A stretch of 38,377 nucleotides of DNA from Polaromonas sp. (GTDB lineage Bacteria; Pseudomonadota; Gammaproteobacteria; Burkholderiales; Burkholderiaceae_C): assembly GCF_013817205.1 (NCBI RefSeq), contig NZ_JACDDD010000031.1, positions 1 to 38,377 of the forward strand, read 5' to 3'. The notes under the pieces are model-generated. The model did no database searches, was not told the origin of the DNA, and saw only the letters and a program-made list of their open reading frames with translations. This document shows, piece after piece, positions 23,321 to 32,687 of this stretch; positions within the stretch are counted from its first letter, which is position 1, and every line of letters begins with the position of its first letter. The position numbers and the translations under genes were made by a program.

Positions 23321-23998
23321 TCATGCTGCCTTCAGCAAATAGCCAAGACCCCGCAGGGTCATCAGGGTCACGCCTGTGTCAGCCAGTTTTTTGCGCAGCC
23401 GGTAAACAACCACCTCCACTGCCTCGTATTGCACATCCAGTTCGCCGGGGAACACCATTTCAAACAATTGCTCCTTGGATACGGCGTGTCCGGGCCGGGC
23501 CATCAGGGCATGCAGCAGGGCCGCCTCGCGCGGCGTCAGCTCCATGACCTTCTCGTCGTGGTAGATGGCGCCGCTCTGTTTTTCATAGCGAAGTTGGCCC
23601 AGATGCAGAGGCGCAGGGCTCGATTCTTTATCGGAATCGTTACGGCGCCGGTGCAGGGCGCGCAGCCTGGCTTCCAGTTCGTCCAGATCAAAGGGTTTGG
23701 GCAGGTAGTCGTCAGCACCGGCGTTCAGCCCGATGATGCGGTCGCCCACTGTGCCGCGGGCTGTCAGGATAAGCACGGGCGTCGTCAGTCCCGCGCGGCG
23801 CGCCTGCTCCAGTACCTGCAGGCCGTCCAGGCCCGGCAGCGTCAGGTCTAGTAGCACAAGGTCGGGTGCGACCTGTTGCCAGCGACCCAGTGCGGCGCGA
23901 CCGTCGGCGCAAGTGTGTACGTCCATTCCGCGGCTTTGCAGCGCGCGACGCAGCGCTGTTTGCATCGAAGGGTCGTCTTCCACCAAAAGCAATTTCAT
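23321..23998 (-). CDS. tctD: OmpR-family response regulator, TctD-like
   Basis: The 225-residue regulator has a receiver domain (about residues 1-112) with the acidic pair EDD (7-9), phospho-acceptor D51 (LVLLDLTLPGLDG), Thr in LILTARG and Lys in YLPKPFD. The DNA-binding winged helix (about 130-222) has TPREAALLHALMARPGHAVSKEQL and the recognition helix in EVVVYRLRKKL. It is paired with the downstream kinase and diverges from tctC by 98 bases, the layout in which it would activate the transporter promoter. I found no convincing direct-repeat binding site in that gap. Confidence 0.95.
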   Translation of the reverse strand: MKLLLVEDDPSMQTALRRALQSRGMDVHTCADGRAALGRWQQVAPDLVLLDLTLPGLDGLQVLEQARRAGLTTPVLILTARGTVGDRIIGLNAGADDYLPKPFDLDELEARLRALHRRRNDSDKESSPAPLHLGQLRYEKQSGAIYHDEKVMELTPREAALLHALMARPGHAVSKEQLFEMVFPGELDVQYEAVEVVVYRLRKKLADTGVTLMTLRGLGYLLKAA

Positions 23999-24040
23999 GT
24001 GACTAGCCTAGCACTTTCCCTAGTGTTTTGAGACAGCCGA

Positions 24041-24068
24041 TTGACAGGCTGAGAAAGCAACATACAGT
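24041..24068 (+). promoter_or_regulatory. Predicted sigma-70 promoter for tctCBA
   Basis: A consensus TTGACA (24041-24046) and TACAGT (24063-24068) are spaced 16 bp, 29 bases before the tctC ATG. The strong -35 is unexpected for a promoter needing a response-regulator activator. TctD may therefore repress, or act from further upstream. Confidence 0.6.
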
Positions 24069-24096
24069 TGTTATTCAAACCCAAGGAGACAAAACC

Positions 24097-25056
24097 ATGC
24101 GTCGCGACGAATTCCTCAAATCAATGGTGGCCCTGGCTGCCGCCGGATCCCTCCCTCTGAGCGCGCAAGCCGCGACCAACTTGAAAATGATGATTCCGGC
24201 CAACCCGGGTGGCGGCTGGGACGGGACAGGCCGCGCTTTGGGCCAGGCTATTCTGGAAGCCAAGACAGCTGACAATGTGCAGTACGAAAACAAGGGCGGC
24301 GCCGCAGGCGTTATCGGCCTGGCTCAGTTTGCCAACTCAGCCAAAGGCGATGGAGACCAGCTCCTGATGATGGGCGCCGTCATGATTGGTGGCATCATCA
24401 CCGGCAAGCCGCCTGTGTCACTGACAAGCTGCACCCCTATCGCACGGCTAACCAGCGAGTACAACGTCTTTGTGGTGCCTGCCGAGTCCCCCCTCAAAAC
24501 CATGAAGGATGTGGTTGAGCAGTTCAAGAAGGACCCGGGCAGCGTCAAGTGGGGCGGGGGTTCACGCGGCTCTACAGAGCATATTTCTGCAGCCATGCTG
24601 GCCCGCAATATTGGCGTTGATCCGAAAAAAGTGAACTACGTTGCATTTCGTGGCGGCGGCGAAGCGGTTGCGGCCATCCTGGGTGGCAACGTCACCGTGG
24701 GGGGCAGCGGCTACAGCGAATTTGCTGAATACATCAAATCAGGTAAGATGCGCGCTATTGCGGTCACCTCGGACAAGCGCCTGCCCAACATCGCTGTCCC
24801 GACCATGAAAGAGCAGGGCTACAGCGTGGTGCTCGGCAACTGGCGCGGCGTTTACGGCGGGCCTGGTCTCAGCGCCGCCCAGCGCACCGCGTTGACCGAT
24901 ATGGTTGTCAAGGCCACCAAGACCAAGGCCTGGCAGGACTCACTGACAAAGAATGCCTGGACGCCAGCGTTGATGACTGGCAAGGAGTTTGAAGAATTTG
25001 TTGACTACGAATTCTCGTCACTGCGCGCCATCATGTATCTGTCTGGAATGCTCTGA
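24097..25056 (+). CDS. tctC: Tripartite tricarboxylate transporter receptor (Bug/TctC family)
   Basis: The start at ATG 24097 follows an AAGGAG ribosome-binding site (24083-24088). The 319-residue protein has a signal peptide ending LSAQA with a twin-arginine-like start (MRRDEFLKSMVALAAAG); the RR-xx-FLK spacing is one residue off the Tat consensus, so Sec export is equally possible. Bug-type blocks include MIPANPGGGWDGTGRALGQ, YENKGGAAGVIGLAQF, MKDVVEQFKKDPG and WGGGSRGSTEH. These proteins bind carboxylates such as citrate, tricarballylate or terephthalate relatives and hand them to TctAB. It is first in the tctCBA operon and its stop overlaps the tctB start (TGATG). Confidence 0.95.
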   Translation: MRRDEFLKSMVALAAAGSLPLSAQAATNLKMMIPANPGGGWDGTGRALGQAILEAKTADNVQYENKGGAAGVIGLAQFANSAKGDGDQLLMMGAVMIGGIITGKPPVSLTSCTPIARLTSEYNVFVVPAESPLKTMKDVVEQFKKDPGSVKWGGGSRGSTEHISAAMLARNIGVDPKKVNYVAFRGGGEAVAAILGGNVTVGGSGYSEFAEYIKSGKMRAIAVTSDKRLPNIAVPTMKEQGYSVVLGNWRGVYGGPGLSAAQRTALTDMVVKATKTKAWQDSLTKNAWTPALMTGKEFEEFVDYEFSSLRAIMYLSGML

Positions 25057-25598
25057 TGCGCGAGGATGGCGCTTTTCCGCATGGGGAGGTGAAGCATGCC
25101 CCGCCCGTGCTGGAGCAAACCCTGATTGGTGTGGGCGTGTTTGTCACTGGCGGTTTGCTCGCGGTCGGGGCGCTCACCATTCCCGGCGAGGCGGGTTATC
25201 AGGGCGTGGGCCCCAATTTTCTGCCGTGGCTGGTGACAGCCGTGCTGCTGGTTTGCGGCGCCTGGATGGTATTTGAGGCCCGCACGGGCGGCTTTCGCCA
25301 CGCGGAAGAAGCCTCGGGCGCAACCACCGGCGACTGGAAGGGATTTGCGTGGATGTCTGCCGGCTTGCTGGCCAACGCTGCCCTGATCACCACACTGGGT
25401 TTTATTCTCAGTTGCGCATTGTGTTTTGTGCTGGCAGTGCGCGGCCTGCGTCAGTCGGAGGGAGCAGATGCCGGCTCGCTGACCCGCGTGCTCCGCGACG
25501 CAGGGATTGGCCTGGCCATTGCTGCTCCGGTGTACTGGATGTTCACGAAACTGCTGGCCATCAACCTGCCGGGGCTCACCTCGACCGGCTGGATTTGA
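25056..25598 (+). CDS. tctB: Tripartite tricarboxylate transporter small membrane subunit
   Basis: The 180-residue protein has four predicted membrane segments (EQTLIGVGVFVTGGLLAVGAL near residue 20-40; FLPWLVTAVLLVCGAWMVFEA; AGLLANAALITTLGFILSCAL; IGLAIAAPVYWMFTKLLAINL). This is the standard TctB topology and length. It ends with the usual GLTSTGWI tail. The ATG shares one base with the tctC stop. It partners TctA in the permease. Confidence 0.93.
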   Translation: MREDGAFPHGEVKHAPPVLEQTLIGVGVFVTGGLLAVGALTIPGEAGYQGVGPNFLPWLVTAVLLVCGAWMVFEARTGGFRHAEEASGATTGDWKGFAWMSAGLLANAALITTLGFILSCALCFVLAVRGLRQSEGADAGSLTRVLRDAGIGLAIAAPVYWMFTKLLAINLPGLTSTGWI

Positions 25599-25640
25599 TG
25601 GTGACGGTTTGAAATTGTTGATCGATAGAGAAAGTTAGAC

Positions 25641-27152
25641 ATGGATGTTTTCACCCAACTGATGGCAGGCTTTGCCACAGCTGCCACACCGATCAATTTG
25701 TTGTGGTGTTTGATTGGTTGTGTGGTGGGGACGGCGGTGGGCGTGTTGCCCGGCATCGGCCCCGCAGTAGCGGTTGCCATGTTGCTGCCCATCACGGCCA
25801 AGGTTGAGGTCACGGCATCGATGATCTTTTTCGCCGGTATTTATTACGGGGCCATGTATGGTGGCTCCACCACCTCCATCTTGCTCAACACGCCCGGCGA
25901 AACCGGCACCATGGTCACGGCCATGGAGGGAAACAAAATGGCCAAGAGCGGGCGCGCTGGCGCCGCACTGGCCACGGCGGCCATAGGCTCTTTCGTCGCG
26001 GGCACTATCGCTACCGTGATGGTGACGCTGTTTGCGCCCCTGGTGGCTGAGTTTGCGGTCAAGCTTGGTCCACCCGAATACTTTTTGCTCATGGTGCTTG
26101 CATTTGTAGCGGTCAGCGCCGTGCTGGGGAAAAGCACACTGCGCGGTCTCACTGCGCTCTTTCTTGGGCTTGCGGTTGGCCTGATTGGCCTGGATCAAAT
26201 TACCGGTCAGGCGCGCTACACCCTGGGCGTTCCGGAGCTGCTGGATGGCATTGAAGTTGTTCTCATGGCCGTCGGCCTGTTTGCAGTGGGTGAGGCGCTG
26301 TACATGGTTCTGTACGAAGGCAAGGTCAAGCCCGGCCAGAGCAAGATGAGCACCGTGCACATGACGGGCCTTGAGTGGAAACGATCGTGGCCGGCCTGGT
26401 TGCGCGGCACGTTTATTGGCTTTCCTTTCGGCACCATCCCCGCAGGCGGATCCGAGATCCCGACTTTTCTGAGCTATGGCGTCGAGCGCAAGCTGTCCAA
26501 ACACACCGAAGAGTTCGGCACCACGGGTGCCATCGAAGGTGTGGCTGGCCCGGAGGCGGCCAACAACGCTGCCGTCACCGGCACGCTGGTGCCACTGCTG
26601 ACGCTGGGCATCCCGACCTCCACCACAGCAGCCATCTTGCTCGGCGCGTTTCAAAATTACGGTATCCAGCCGGGCCCCCAACTGTTCACAACTTCGTCTG
26701 CACTGGTCTGGGCCTTGATCGCCTCGCTTTATATCGGCAACGTGATGTTGCTTGTGCTTAACCTTCCGCTGGTGGGCCTGTGGGTCAAGCTGTTAAAAAT
26801 TCCGCGTCCGTACCTGTATGCAGGCATTCTGATTTTTGCAACACTGGGTGTGTACGGCATGCGTCAAAGCGTCTTCGATCTTGTTTTGCTGTATGGAATC
26901 GGGTTGCTGGGTGTGGGGATGAGGCGCTTCGATTTCCCGACAGCTCCTGTCATCGTCGGCATGATTCTGGGCCCCCTGGCTGAGGCACAGTTGCGCAACG
27001 CAGTCTCCATCGGCGAAGGCAGCGCACTGGTCTTCCTGCAGCGTCCCATGTCTCTTGTTTTGCTGCTTGTCGTACTTGTCGTGTTGCTGCTGCCGCGGAT
27101 TGCAAAGTTTGTGGCCGGGCGCAAAGACAGGGTCCAGATCGCCCCCATTTAG
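25641..27152 (+). CDS. tctA: Tripartite tricarboxylate transporter large membrane subunit
   Basis: The 503-residue, multi-spanning permease carries both halves of the internally duplicated TctA signature: [17 protein letters not shown] with [15 protein letters not shown] in the first half, and [20 protein letters not shown] with [14 protein letters not shown] in the second. About 10-12 membrane segments can be drawn. It would use the cation gradient to import the ligand delivered by TctC. The gap to tctB is 42 bases, with only a weak ribosome-binding site (GAGAAAG). Confidence 0.96.
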   Translation: MDVFTQLMAGFATAATPINLLWCLIGCVVGTAVGVLPGIGPAVAVAMLLPITAKVEVTASMIFFAGIYYGAMYGGSTTSILLNTPGETGTMVTAMEGNKMAKSGRAGAALATAAIGSFVAGTIATVMVTLFAPLVAEFAVKLGPPEYFLLMVLAFVAVSAVLGKSTLRGLTALFLGLAVGLIGLDQITGQARYTLGVPELLDGIEVVLMAVGLFAVGEALYMVLYEGKVKPGQSKMSTVHMTGLEWKRSWPAWLRGTFIGFPFGTIPAGGSEIPTFLSYGVERKLSKHTEEFGTTGAIEGVAGPEAANNAAVTGTLVPLLTLGIPTSTTAAILLGAFQNYGIQPGPQLFTTSSALVWALIASLYIGNVMLLVLNLPLVGLWVKLLKIPRPYLYAGILIFATLGVYGMRQSVFDLVLLYGIGLLGVGMRRFDFPTAPVIVGMILGPLAEAQLRNAVSIGEGSALVFLQRPMSLVLLLVVLVVLLLPRIAKFVAGRKDRVQIAPI

Positions 27153-27234
27153 AGGCGCGAAAGGTTGACGCGCGCGGATGTCCGTGGACAGGCGTTGCCA
27201 CTCGGCCCGGCAGGCCTGCGTTAACATCCGACGC

Positions 27235-28731
27235 ATGCAACACGACGATGCCCTGCCGCGCGATGCCCAGAGCATCCTGGCGCTGGCGGCGCGGTCCATG
27301 TTCCATCTGTTTTCCAGCATCAGCCAGGGCATGTTCCTGGTGGACCGCACCGGCCGCATCGTCTGGGTCAATGACGGCTACAAGCGTTTCCTGCCGGCGC
27401 TCGGATTTTCATCGGTGGACCAGTTTGTCGGCCACATGGTGGAAGAGGTCATTCCCAACACCCAGATGCGGCGGGTGCTGGAAACCGGTGAGGCCTTCCT
27501 GATCGACCTGCTGACCAATCGCGCAGGTACCTTTGTGGTCAGCCGCATTCCGCTGCGCGACGAAGGCGGCGACGACATCATTGGTGCCATCGGCATTGTG
27601 CTGTTTGACCACCCCGAGACCACTCTGCAGCCGCTGATCAGCAAGTTTGCGCTGTTGCACCGCGACCTCGACGACGCGCGCCGCGAGCTGGCCAGCCAGC
27701 GCCTGCAGCACACCGGCGGGCAGCGCCAGTCCAAACACACCTTCGCCAGTTTCATAGGCACCAGCCCGGCGGCGGTCGAGGTCAAGCGCCAGGCGCGCCG
27801 CGCCGCGCAGACCACCAGCCCGGTGCTGCTGCTGGGCGAAACCGGCACCGGCAAGGAGTTGCTGGCGCACGCCATCCATGCAGCGTCCAGTCGTGCGCGC
27901 GGGCCGTTTATCAGCGTCAACATCGCGGCCGTGCCCGACACCCTGCTGGAGGCCGAATTCTTCGGCGTGGCGCCGGGCGCCTACACCGGCGCCGACCGCA
28001 AGGGCCGCGACGGCAAGTTCAAGCTGGCCGACGGCGGCACGTTGTTCCTCGACGAGATCGGCGACATGCCGCAGGCGCTGCAGGCCAAGCTGCTGCGCGC
28101 GCTGCAAGAGGGCGAGATCGAGCCGCTGGGCTCCAACAAGCTGATCCCTTTCGACGCACGCCTGGTGGCTGCGACCTCTCGCGATCTTGCCGTCCTGGTG
28201 CGCGAAGGCAAATTCCGCGAGGATCTGTTTTATCGCCTCAACGTCCTGCCGGTACGGGTGCCGCCGCTGCGCGAGCGCAGATCGGACATTCCGGCTTTGC
28301 TGGAGGTGCTGGGCGAAGAGATGGCCTTGCGCAGCGGCGACCGCCAGCCCGAGCTGGCACCCGATGCGCTGGCGCTGCTGTCTGCGCAGACCTGGCGCGG
28401 CAACATCCGTGAGCTGCGCAATGTGCTGGAGCAGGCCGCCATGCGCAGCGACTCGGCCAGCATTGACCGCGCGCAGGTCGAGGACGTGCTGAAGGAGTCC
28501 GGCATAGAGCGCATCGCGCCGGCACCTGCCGCGCTGCACGGCATGGACCCCTCACAGTCCGACCCGCTGCGGCCACTGGCCGAGCAGATTGCGCAGGTCG
28601 AGCGCCGTGCCATTGCCGCAGCCATGGAGGCCACGGGCGGCAACAAGCTGGCGGCATCGCGGCTGCTCGGAATCTCCCGCGCCAAACTGTATGAACGTCT
28701 GGATAACCCTGATCAAAAATCAGGCAATTGA
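27235..28731 (+). CDS. PAS-domain sigma-54-dependent transcriptional activator
   Basis: The 498-residue enhancer-binding protein starts at ATG 27235. An N-terminal PAS domain (about residues 22-125; [20 protein letters not shown]) is likely to sense a small ligand or cofactor. A helical linker leads to the AAA+ domain (about 172-400): Walker A GETGTGKE (201-208), the sigma-54 contact loop GAYTGA (248-253, Tyr variant of GAFTGA), Walker B GTLFLDE, and the [14 protein letters not shown] sensor block. A Fis-type helix-turn-helix closes it ([19 protein letters not shown], about 468-486). The gene is directly upstream of a transport operon preceded by a -24/-12 promoter and a dyad, the classical layout of an activator and its target. 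No receiver domain is present, so control is not by phosphorylation of this protein. Confidence 0.95.
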   Translation: MQHDDALPRDAQSILALAARSMFHLFSSISQGMFLVDRTGRIVWVNDGYKRFLPALGFSSVDQFVGHMVEEVIPNTQMRRVLETGEAFLIDLLTNRAGTFVVSRIPLRDEGGDDIIGAIGIVLFDHPETTLQPLISKFALLHRDLDDARRELASQRLQHTGGQRQSKHTFASFIGTSPAAVEVKRQARRAAQTTSPVLLLGETGTGKELLAHAIHAASSRARGPFISVNIAAVPDTLLEAEFFGVAPGAYTGADRKGRDGKFKLADGGTLFLDEIGDMPQALQAKLLRALQEGEIEPLGSNKLIPFDARLVAATSRDLAVLVREGKFREDLFYRLNVLPVRVPPLRERRSDIPALLEVLGEEMALRSGDRQPELAPDALALLSAQTWRGNIRELRNVLEQAAMRSDSASIDRAQVEDVLKESGIERIAPAPAALHGMDPSQSDPLRPLAEQIAQVERRAIAAAMEATGGNKLAASRLLGISRAKLYERLDNPDQKSGN

Positions 28732-28760
28732 CTGAAAATCAGACAGTAAATATGTATTTA

Positions 28761-28788
28761 TTTCAGGCAATACTTTGGTTGCCAGAAA
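28761..28788. promoter_or_regulatory. Candidate upstream activator site for the sigma-54 activator
   Basis: TTTCAGGCAA (28761-28770) and TTGCCAGAAA (28779-28788) are inverted arms with a single mismatch and an 8-bp centre. The half-site CAGGCAAT occurs again at 28721-28728, 44 bp upstream, at the end of the activator gene. The dyad lies only about 40 bp before the -24 box, closer than most enhancer sites. Confidence 0.6.
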
Positions 28789-28817
28789 ATTATCCATATA
28801 AATCAATGACTTGAAGC

Positions 28818-28833
28818 TGGCACGACCTGTGCA
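28818..28833 (+). promoter_or_regulatory. Sigma-54 (-24/-12) promoter of the ABC transport operon
   Basis: TGGCACGACCTGTGCA matches the consensus TGGCAC-R-N4-TTGCW with one difference (GTGC for TTGC). The invariant GG and GC pairs have the correct spacing. It ends 33 bases before the first binding-protein ATG and lies 86 bases after the sigma-54 activator gene. Confidence 0.8.
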
Positions 28834-28866
28834 ATCCTGGTGCGCAACCAACAACAGGAGACATCC

Positions 28867-30060
28867 ATGCACCGTCGTAGCCTTATCGCACTTGCCGCGC
28901 TCGCCACTGCCTTTGTTTCGCCCGTGGCCCTGAGCCAGGCCAAAGAAATCAAGATCGCCGTTATTGCCAGCAAAACCGGCCCGCTGGAGGCCTATGCCAA
29001 GCAGACCATCACGGGCTTCTATATGGGACTGGATTACGCCACCGGTGGCACCATGATGGTGGGGGGCAAGAAGCTTGTGGTCATCGAGAAGGATGACCAG
29101 GGCAAGCCCGACGTGGGCAAGGCGGCGCTGGCCGCAGCCTATGCCGACGACAAGGTCGACATCGCGGTCGGCCCGACTGCTTCCCCCGTCGCGCTGGCCA
29201 TGCTGCCAGTGGCTGAGGAATACAAGAAGATCCTGGTGGTCGAGCCAGCCGTGGCCGACAGCATCACCGGCGACAAGTGGAACAAGTACATCTTCCGCAC
29301 CGGCCGCAATTCCAGCCAGGACGCCGCTGCCAACGCCGTGGCGCTGGACAAGCCGGGCAATGTGGTTGCGATTCTGGCCAACGACAACGCCTTCGGCCGT
29401 GATGGTGTGAAGGCCGCCAAGTCCTTCATGAAAAACGCCAAGGTTGTGCATGAAGAGTACCTGCCGGTCGGCACCACCGACTTCACGGCGGGCCTGCAGC
29501 GCATTGTGGACAAGCTCAAAGACCAGCCGGGCAACAAATACCTCTCGGTCGGCTGGTCGGGCAGCCCGACACCGTTTCCGAAGATCGCCGATCTGGACCT
29601 CGAAAAGCGCTTCGGCATCAAGCTCGCCACCGGCGGCAACATCCTGCCGGCCATGGTGGCCTACAAGAGCTTCCCGGGCATGGAAGGCGCGCTGTACTAC
29701 TACTTCGGCATCCCCAAGAACCCGGTGAACGAAGCCATGGTGGCCCAGCACTACAAGCAGTTCAAGGCACCGCCAGACTTCTTCACTGCGGGCGGTTTCT
29801 CTGCAGCCATGGCCATTGTGACGGCGCTCAACAAGACCAAGGGCGACACCGAGACCAACAAGCTCATCTCCACCATGGAAGGCATGAGCTTTGACACGCC
29901 CAAGGGCAAAATGACCTTCCGCAAGGAAGACCATCAGGCCATGCAGAGCATGTTCCATTTCAAGATCAAGGCTGACCCGGCATTTGCCTGGGGCGTGCCT
30001 GAGCTTGTTCGCGAGATCAAGCCGGAAGAGATGGCTATCCCCATCCTCAACAAGCGTTGA
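28867..30060 (+). CDS. ABC transporter substrate-binding protein 1 (branched-chain/amide type)
   Basis: The start at ATG 28867 follows CAGGAG. The 397-residue protein has a signal peptide (MHRRSLIALAALATAFVSPVALSQA) and the type I periplasmic-binding fold of the Leu/Ile/Val family: KIAVIASKTGPLEAYAKQ at the first strand, VDIAVGPTASPVALAMLPVA, NVVAILANDNAFGRDGVKAA and LPVGTTDFTAGLQRI. The ligand is unknown. The family also binds urea, amides, aromatic acids and choline-like compounds. It is the first gene behind the sigma-54 promoter and is followed by a hairpin and a family A repeat before the ATPase gene, so it may be made in excess. Confidence 0.94.
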   Translation: MHRRSLIALAALATAFVSPVALSQAKEIKIAVIASKTGPLEAYAKQTITGFYMGLDYATGGTMMVGGKKLVVIEKDDQGKPDVGKAALAAAYADDKVDIAVGPTASPVALAMLPVAEEYKKILVVEPAVADSITGDKWNKYIFRTGRNSSQDAAANAVALDKPGNVVAILANDNAFGRDGVKAAKSFMKNAKVVHEEYLPVGTTDFTAGLQRIVDKLKDQPGNKYLSVGWSGSPTPFPKIADLDLEKRFGIKLATGGNILPAMVAYKSFPGMEGALYYYFGIPKNPVNEAMVAQHYKQFKAPPDFFTAGGFSAAMAIVTALNKTKGDTETNKLISTMEGMSFDTPKGKMTFRKEDHQAMQSMFHFKIKADPAFAWGVPELVREIKPEEMAIPILNKR

Positions 30061-30072
30061 TGCGCTGAGTGG

Positions 30073-30102
30073 GAAGGCGCCGCCGGATGGGCGCGTGCCT
30101 TC
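30073..30102 (+). other. Intercistronic hairpin downstream of binding protein 1
   Basis: GAAGGC (30073-30078) pairs with GCCTTC (30097-30102), with further GC pairing inside the loop. It is followed by a pyrimidine-rich TCTTCTCTT stretch rather than a T-run. It could be a leaky terminator or a 3' mRNA-stabilising structure that raises receptor over permease levels. Confidence 0.4.
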
Positions 30103-30111
30103 TCTTCTCTT

Positions 30112-30175
30112 ACTCCTGTTTTGATAGCTGTTGGCGCTTGATTGGCAAGGGCTGGGGGCTGTTTTTGCCTAAAAA
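30112..30175 (-). repeat. Structured dispersed repeat family A, copy within the ABC operon
   Basis: On the minus strand this reads AAAACAGCCCCCAGCCC, TTGCCAATCAAGCGCCAACA, then GCTAT-CAAAACA-GGAGT (17-nt element, 30112-30128). It separates binding-protein gene 1 from the first ATPase gene and widens that gap to 141 bases in an otherwise tightly packed operon. Confidence 0.75.
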
Positions 30176-30201
30176 TTGACTTGGAGCCTGGTGCTGAACC
30201 C

Positions 30202-30978
30202 ATGCTGGCAACCCACGAACTAACCATCCGCTTCGGCGGTCATGTGGCGGTGAATGCCGTGACCTGCTCGTTTGAGCCAGGCACGCTCACAGCCATTGTC
30301 GGCCCCAATGGCGCGGGCAAAACGACGTACTTCAACCTGATCTCGGGGCAACTCAAAGCCAGCAGCGGCACGGTCACGCTCAACGGCCAGGAGCTGTCGG
30401 GCATGGGCGTCTCTGCGCGCACCCATGCCGGTCTGGGCCGGGCGTTCCAGCTGACCAACCTGTTCCCCAACCTCACCGTGCTGGAAAACGTGCGGCTGGC
30501 GGTTCAGGCCACGCGCCACGGTGCGCACCGGCATGGGCTGAACCTGTGGAGTATCTGGAGCGATCACAAGGCGCTGCTGAACCGGGCGGAAGAAATCCTC
30601 GAAGCCGTGGCCATGCAGGCCAAGGCGCAGATGCCGGTGGCCAGCCTGCCGCACGGCGACCAGCGCAAGCTTGAAGTTGCCTTGCTGATGGCGCTGGAGT
30701 CACAGGTCTTCATGTTTGACGAACCGACGGCCGGCATGAGCACCGAAGAGGCGCCGGTGATCCTGAACCTGATTCGCCAGTTGAAGCAGGACAAGACCAA
30801 AACAATTTTGCTGGTGGAGCACAAGATGGACGTGGTGCGTGAACTGGCCGACCGCATCATCGTGCTGCACAACGGCTCGCTGGTGGCCGATGGTGAACCG
30901 GCCGAGGTGATTGCCTCGCCGGTGGTCCAGGAAGCTTATCTGGGTGTGGCGCCCGCGCCGGCAGGGGAGGCTGCATGA
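30202..30978 (+). CDS. ABC transporter ATP-binding protein (LivG type)
   Basis: The 258-residue ATPase begins at ATG 30202; longer versions would read through the repeat. Nucleotide-binding motifs are complete: Walker A GPNGAGKTT (about residues 34-42), an ABC signature in the variant form LPHGDQRKLEVALLM, Walker B VFMFDEPTAGM, and the H-loop LLVEHKMDVV. The degenerate signature (HGDQR instead of LSGGQ) is normal for LivG-type subunits. It overlaps the second ATPase gene by four bases. It energises import together with that subunit. Confidence 0.95.
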   Translation: MLATHELTIRFGGHVAVNAVTCSFEPGTLTAIVGPNGAGKTTYFNLISGQLKASSGTVTLNGQELSGMGVSARTHAGLGRAFQLTNLFPNLTVLENVRLAVQATRHGAHRHGLNLWSIWSDHKALLNRAEEILEAVAMQAKAQMPVASLPHGDQRKLEVALLMALESQVFMFDEPTAGMSTEEAPVILNLIRQLKQDKTKTILLVEHKMDVVRELADRIIVLHNGSLVADGEPAEVIASPVVQEAYLGVAPAPAGEAA

Positions 30979-31700
30979 CGCAAAATTTGCTGACTCTCGA
31001 AGGGGTCCACACCCACATCGGTGCGTACCACATCCTTCATGGCGTGGACCTGGCCATCCCCAAGGGGCAACTGACCATGCTGCTGGGCCGCAATGGCGCC
31101 GGCAAGACCACCACGCTGCGCACCATCATGGGCCTGTGGCAGGCCTCGCAGGGCAAGGTGACGTTTGGCGGGCGCGACATCACGCAACTGGCCACGCCGC
31201 AGATCGCCGAGCTGAATATCGCCTACGTGCCCGAGAGCATGGGCATTTTTTCGGACCTGACCGTCAAGGAAAACATGTTGCTGGCGGCGCGCAGCGCCAA
31301 ACGTGCCAGCCAGATGGATGACACCCGGCTCAAGTGGATTTTCTCGCTGTTTCCAGCGGTCGATAAATTCTGGAACCACCCGGCCGGCAAATTGTCAGGC
31401 GGGCAAAAGCAGATGCTGGCGGTGGCCCGCGCCATCGTCGAGCCGCGTGAACTGCTGATCGTCGATGAGCCCAGCAAAGGGCTGGCGCCAGCCATCATCA
31501 ACAACATGATCGACGCCTTTGCGCAACTCAAGGCCAGCGGTGTGACGATTTTGCTGGTTGAGCAAAACATCAACTTTGCCAAACGTCTGGGCGACACCGT
31601 CGCCGTGATGGACAACGGCGTGGTGGTTCATGCCGGCTTCATGCAGGAACTCGCTGATGACGCGGCGCTGCAGCAATCGCTTCTGGGACTTGCCATATGA
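30975..31700 (+). CDS. ABC transporter ATP-binding protein (LivF type)
   Basis: The 241-residue partner ATPase has Walker A GRNGAGKTTTLRT, Q-loop IAYVPESMGIF, signature KLSGGQKQMLAVARA, Walker B LLIVDEPSKGLAP and H-loop ILLVEQNINFA. The SKGLAP variant after Walker B is typical of LivF. ATG overlaps the TGA of the preceding gene, and its own TGA overlaps the ATG of the permease gene, so three genes are translationally coupled. Confidence 0.96.
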   Translation: MTQNLLTLEGVHTHIGAYHILHGVDLAIPKGQLTMLLGRNGAGKTTTLRTIMGLWQASQGKVTFGGRDITQLATPQIAELNIAYVPESMGIFSDLTVKENMLLAARSAKRASQMDDTRLKWIFSLFPAVDKFWNHPAGKLSGGQKQMLAVARAIVEPRELLIVDEPSKGLAPAIINNMIDAFAQLKASGVTILLVEQNINFAKRLGDTVAVMDNGVVVHAGFMQELADDAALQQSLLGLAI

Positions 31701-32677
31701 AAACAGATTTCGACTGGAAACCGCTGGCGCTGGTGCCTTTGCTGGCGCTGGGGATTTTTCCCTTCATCGGCTCCGGCTCCACCTGGCTCACCCTGACCGT
31801 CGCCGGACTCGCCATGGGCATGATCATCTTCATCATCGCCTCGGGCCTGACGCTGGTGTTCGGCCTGATGGACGTGCTCAATTTCGGCCACGGTGTGTTC
31901 ATCGCGCTGGGTGCTTTTGTGGCCACTACCGTGCTGGGCGCGATGGGTGACTACACGCAAAGCGATTCCATGCTGCGCAACATGCTGGCGGTGCTGCCGG
32001 CCATGCTGGTGGCCATGCTGGTGGCTGGTGCCGTCGGTCTGGTGTTTGAGCGTTTTATCGTGCGGCCGGTTTATGGCCAGCACCTCAAGCAGATCCTGAT
32101 CACCATGGGCGGCATGATCATCGGTGAAGAGCTGATCAAGGTGATCTGGGGTCCGGCGCAAATTGCGCTGCCCATGCCCGAGGGCATGCGCGGATCCCTG
32201 CTGCTGGGTGACGCGGCGATTGAAAAATACCGCCTCATCGCTGTGAGCGTGGGCGTGGTGGTGTTTGCCATCCTGGCCTGGACGCTGGTACGCACCAAGG
32301 TCGGCCTGCTGATTCGCGCCGGCGTGCAGGACCGCGAGATGGTCGAGTCGCTCGGTTACCGCATCAAGCGCCTGTTTGTTGGCGTGTTTGTGGTCGGCAG
32401 CGCACTGGCCGGCCTGGGTGGCGTGATGTGGGGCCTGTACCAGCAAAGCGTGACGCCGCAGATGGGCGCGCAGGTCAATGTGCTGATCTTTATCGTCATC
32501 ATCATCGGCGGGCTGGGCTCCACCGGCGGTGCGCTGATCGGCGCCTTGCTGGTCGGGCTGATGGCCAACTACACCGGCTTTCTGGCCCCCAAGGTGGCGC
32601 TGTTTTCCAACATCGCGCTGATGGCGGCCATCCTGTTGTGGCGGCCCCAGGGCATCTACCCCGTGACCAACCGCTGA
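31697..32677 (+). CDS. Branched-chain-type ABC permease (LivH type)
   Basis: The 326-residue membrane protein has about eight hydrophobic segments and the LivH hallmark FGLMDVLNFGHGVFIALGAF near residue 57, followed by ERFIVRPVYGQHLKQILITMG. The cytoplasmic coupling region is RTKVGLLIRAGVQDREMVESLGYR. The end block GGLGSTGGALIGALLVGL is typical. The long periplasmic loop between segments (GPAQIALPMPEGMRGSLLLG) is also seen in the family. It is coupled to the LivF-type gene by ATGA overlap. Confidence 0.96.
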   Translation: MKTDFDWKPLALVPLLALGIFPFIGSGSTWLTLTVAGLAMGMIIFIIASGLTLVFGLMDVLNFGHGVFIALGAFVATTVLGAMGDYTQSDSMLRNMLAVLPAMLVAMLVAGAVGLVFERFIVRPVYGQHLKQILITMGGMIIGEELIKVIWGPAQIALPMPEGMRGSLLLGDAAIEKYRLIAVSVGVVVFAILAWTLVRTKVGLLIRAGVQDREMVESLGYRIKRLFVGVFVVGSALAGLGGVMWGLYQQSVTPQMGAQVNVLIFIVIIIGGLGSTGGALIGALLVGLMANYTGFLAPKVALFSNIALMAAILLWRPQGIYPVTNR

Positions 32678-32687
32678 GGATGAGACC

